Shown here: positions 5,015 through 5,022 of the stretch, piece after piece
Layout of the letters: the number at the start of each line of letters is the position of its first letter
Position numbering within the stretch: position 1 is the first letter of the stretch
From: an uncultured Verrucomicrobiales bacterium
Lineage (GTDB): Bacteria > Verrucomicrobiota > Verrucomicrobiia > Verrucomicrobiales > Akkermansiaceae
DNA: 5,022 nucleotides
Reading direction: 5' to 3'
NCBI GenBank assembly: GCA_937885815.1
Contig: CALABM010000076.1
Coordinates: 1 to 5,022 of the forward strand
Made by a program: the position numbers and the translations under genes
The notes under the pieces: generated by a model
Told to the model about the DNA's origin: nothing
Database searches by the model: none
The model's input: only the letters and a program-made list of their open reading frames with translations

Positions 5015-5022
5015 GTGAGCAG

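Overview
The window is a piece of a tailed-phage or prophage genome of podovirus (T7/BPP-1-like) architecture. The best evidence is a full-length T7-gp8-type head-tail connector (portal) at 2186-3862, followed by a Bbp19-like small protein and a probable scaffolding protein. A gp11-type tail tubular protein lies on the opposite strand. The host cannot be named from the sequence. GC-rich coding DNA on the right and the protein families suggest a Gram-negative-type bacterial host, but that is inference.

Layout. Positions 1-204 carry no supportable gene, only a strong GC-rich hairpin at 165-196 that probably ends transcription from one or both sides. Positions 205-1429 hold a leftward (minus-strand) cluster, read in this order: a gp11-like tail tubular protein (1429-830), a winged-helix protein (731-414) and a 76-residue protein resembling the C-terminal part of phage small terminase subunits (435-205). 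The last two overlap by 22 bases. The gap between the first two (about 732-829), with the end of the gp11-like gene, carries a 22-base direct repeat 80 bases apart. Each copy is a pair of DnaA-box-like 9-mers, and the repeats flank a GT-skewed, AT-rich spacer. This looks like a small replication-origin-like or regulatory element.

From about 1435 to the right end everything is on the plus strand: a short reading frame or gene remnant ending at 1590, an unrecognised 121-residue protein (1587-1952), a 69-residue conserved phage protein (1980-2189), the portal (2186-3862), the Bbp19-like protein (3859-4140) and the scaffold-like protein (4130-5014). Four of these five junctions are stop/start overlaps, so the block reads as one translationally coupled packaging and head-assembly operon. 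The only clear Shine-Dalgarno sequence sits before the 69-residue gene. The major capsid gene would be expected just beyond the right edge.

How it fits together: the scaffold and portal build the procapsid, the small-terminase-like and winged-helix proteins may take part in genome recognition, and the gp11-like protein joins the portal to the tail. The odd points are the strand switch that places a tail-tube gene divergent from the portal operon, the gene remnant at the switch, the split HTH/terminase-like pair, and the DnaA-box pairs.
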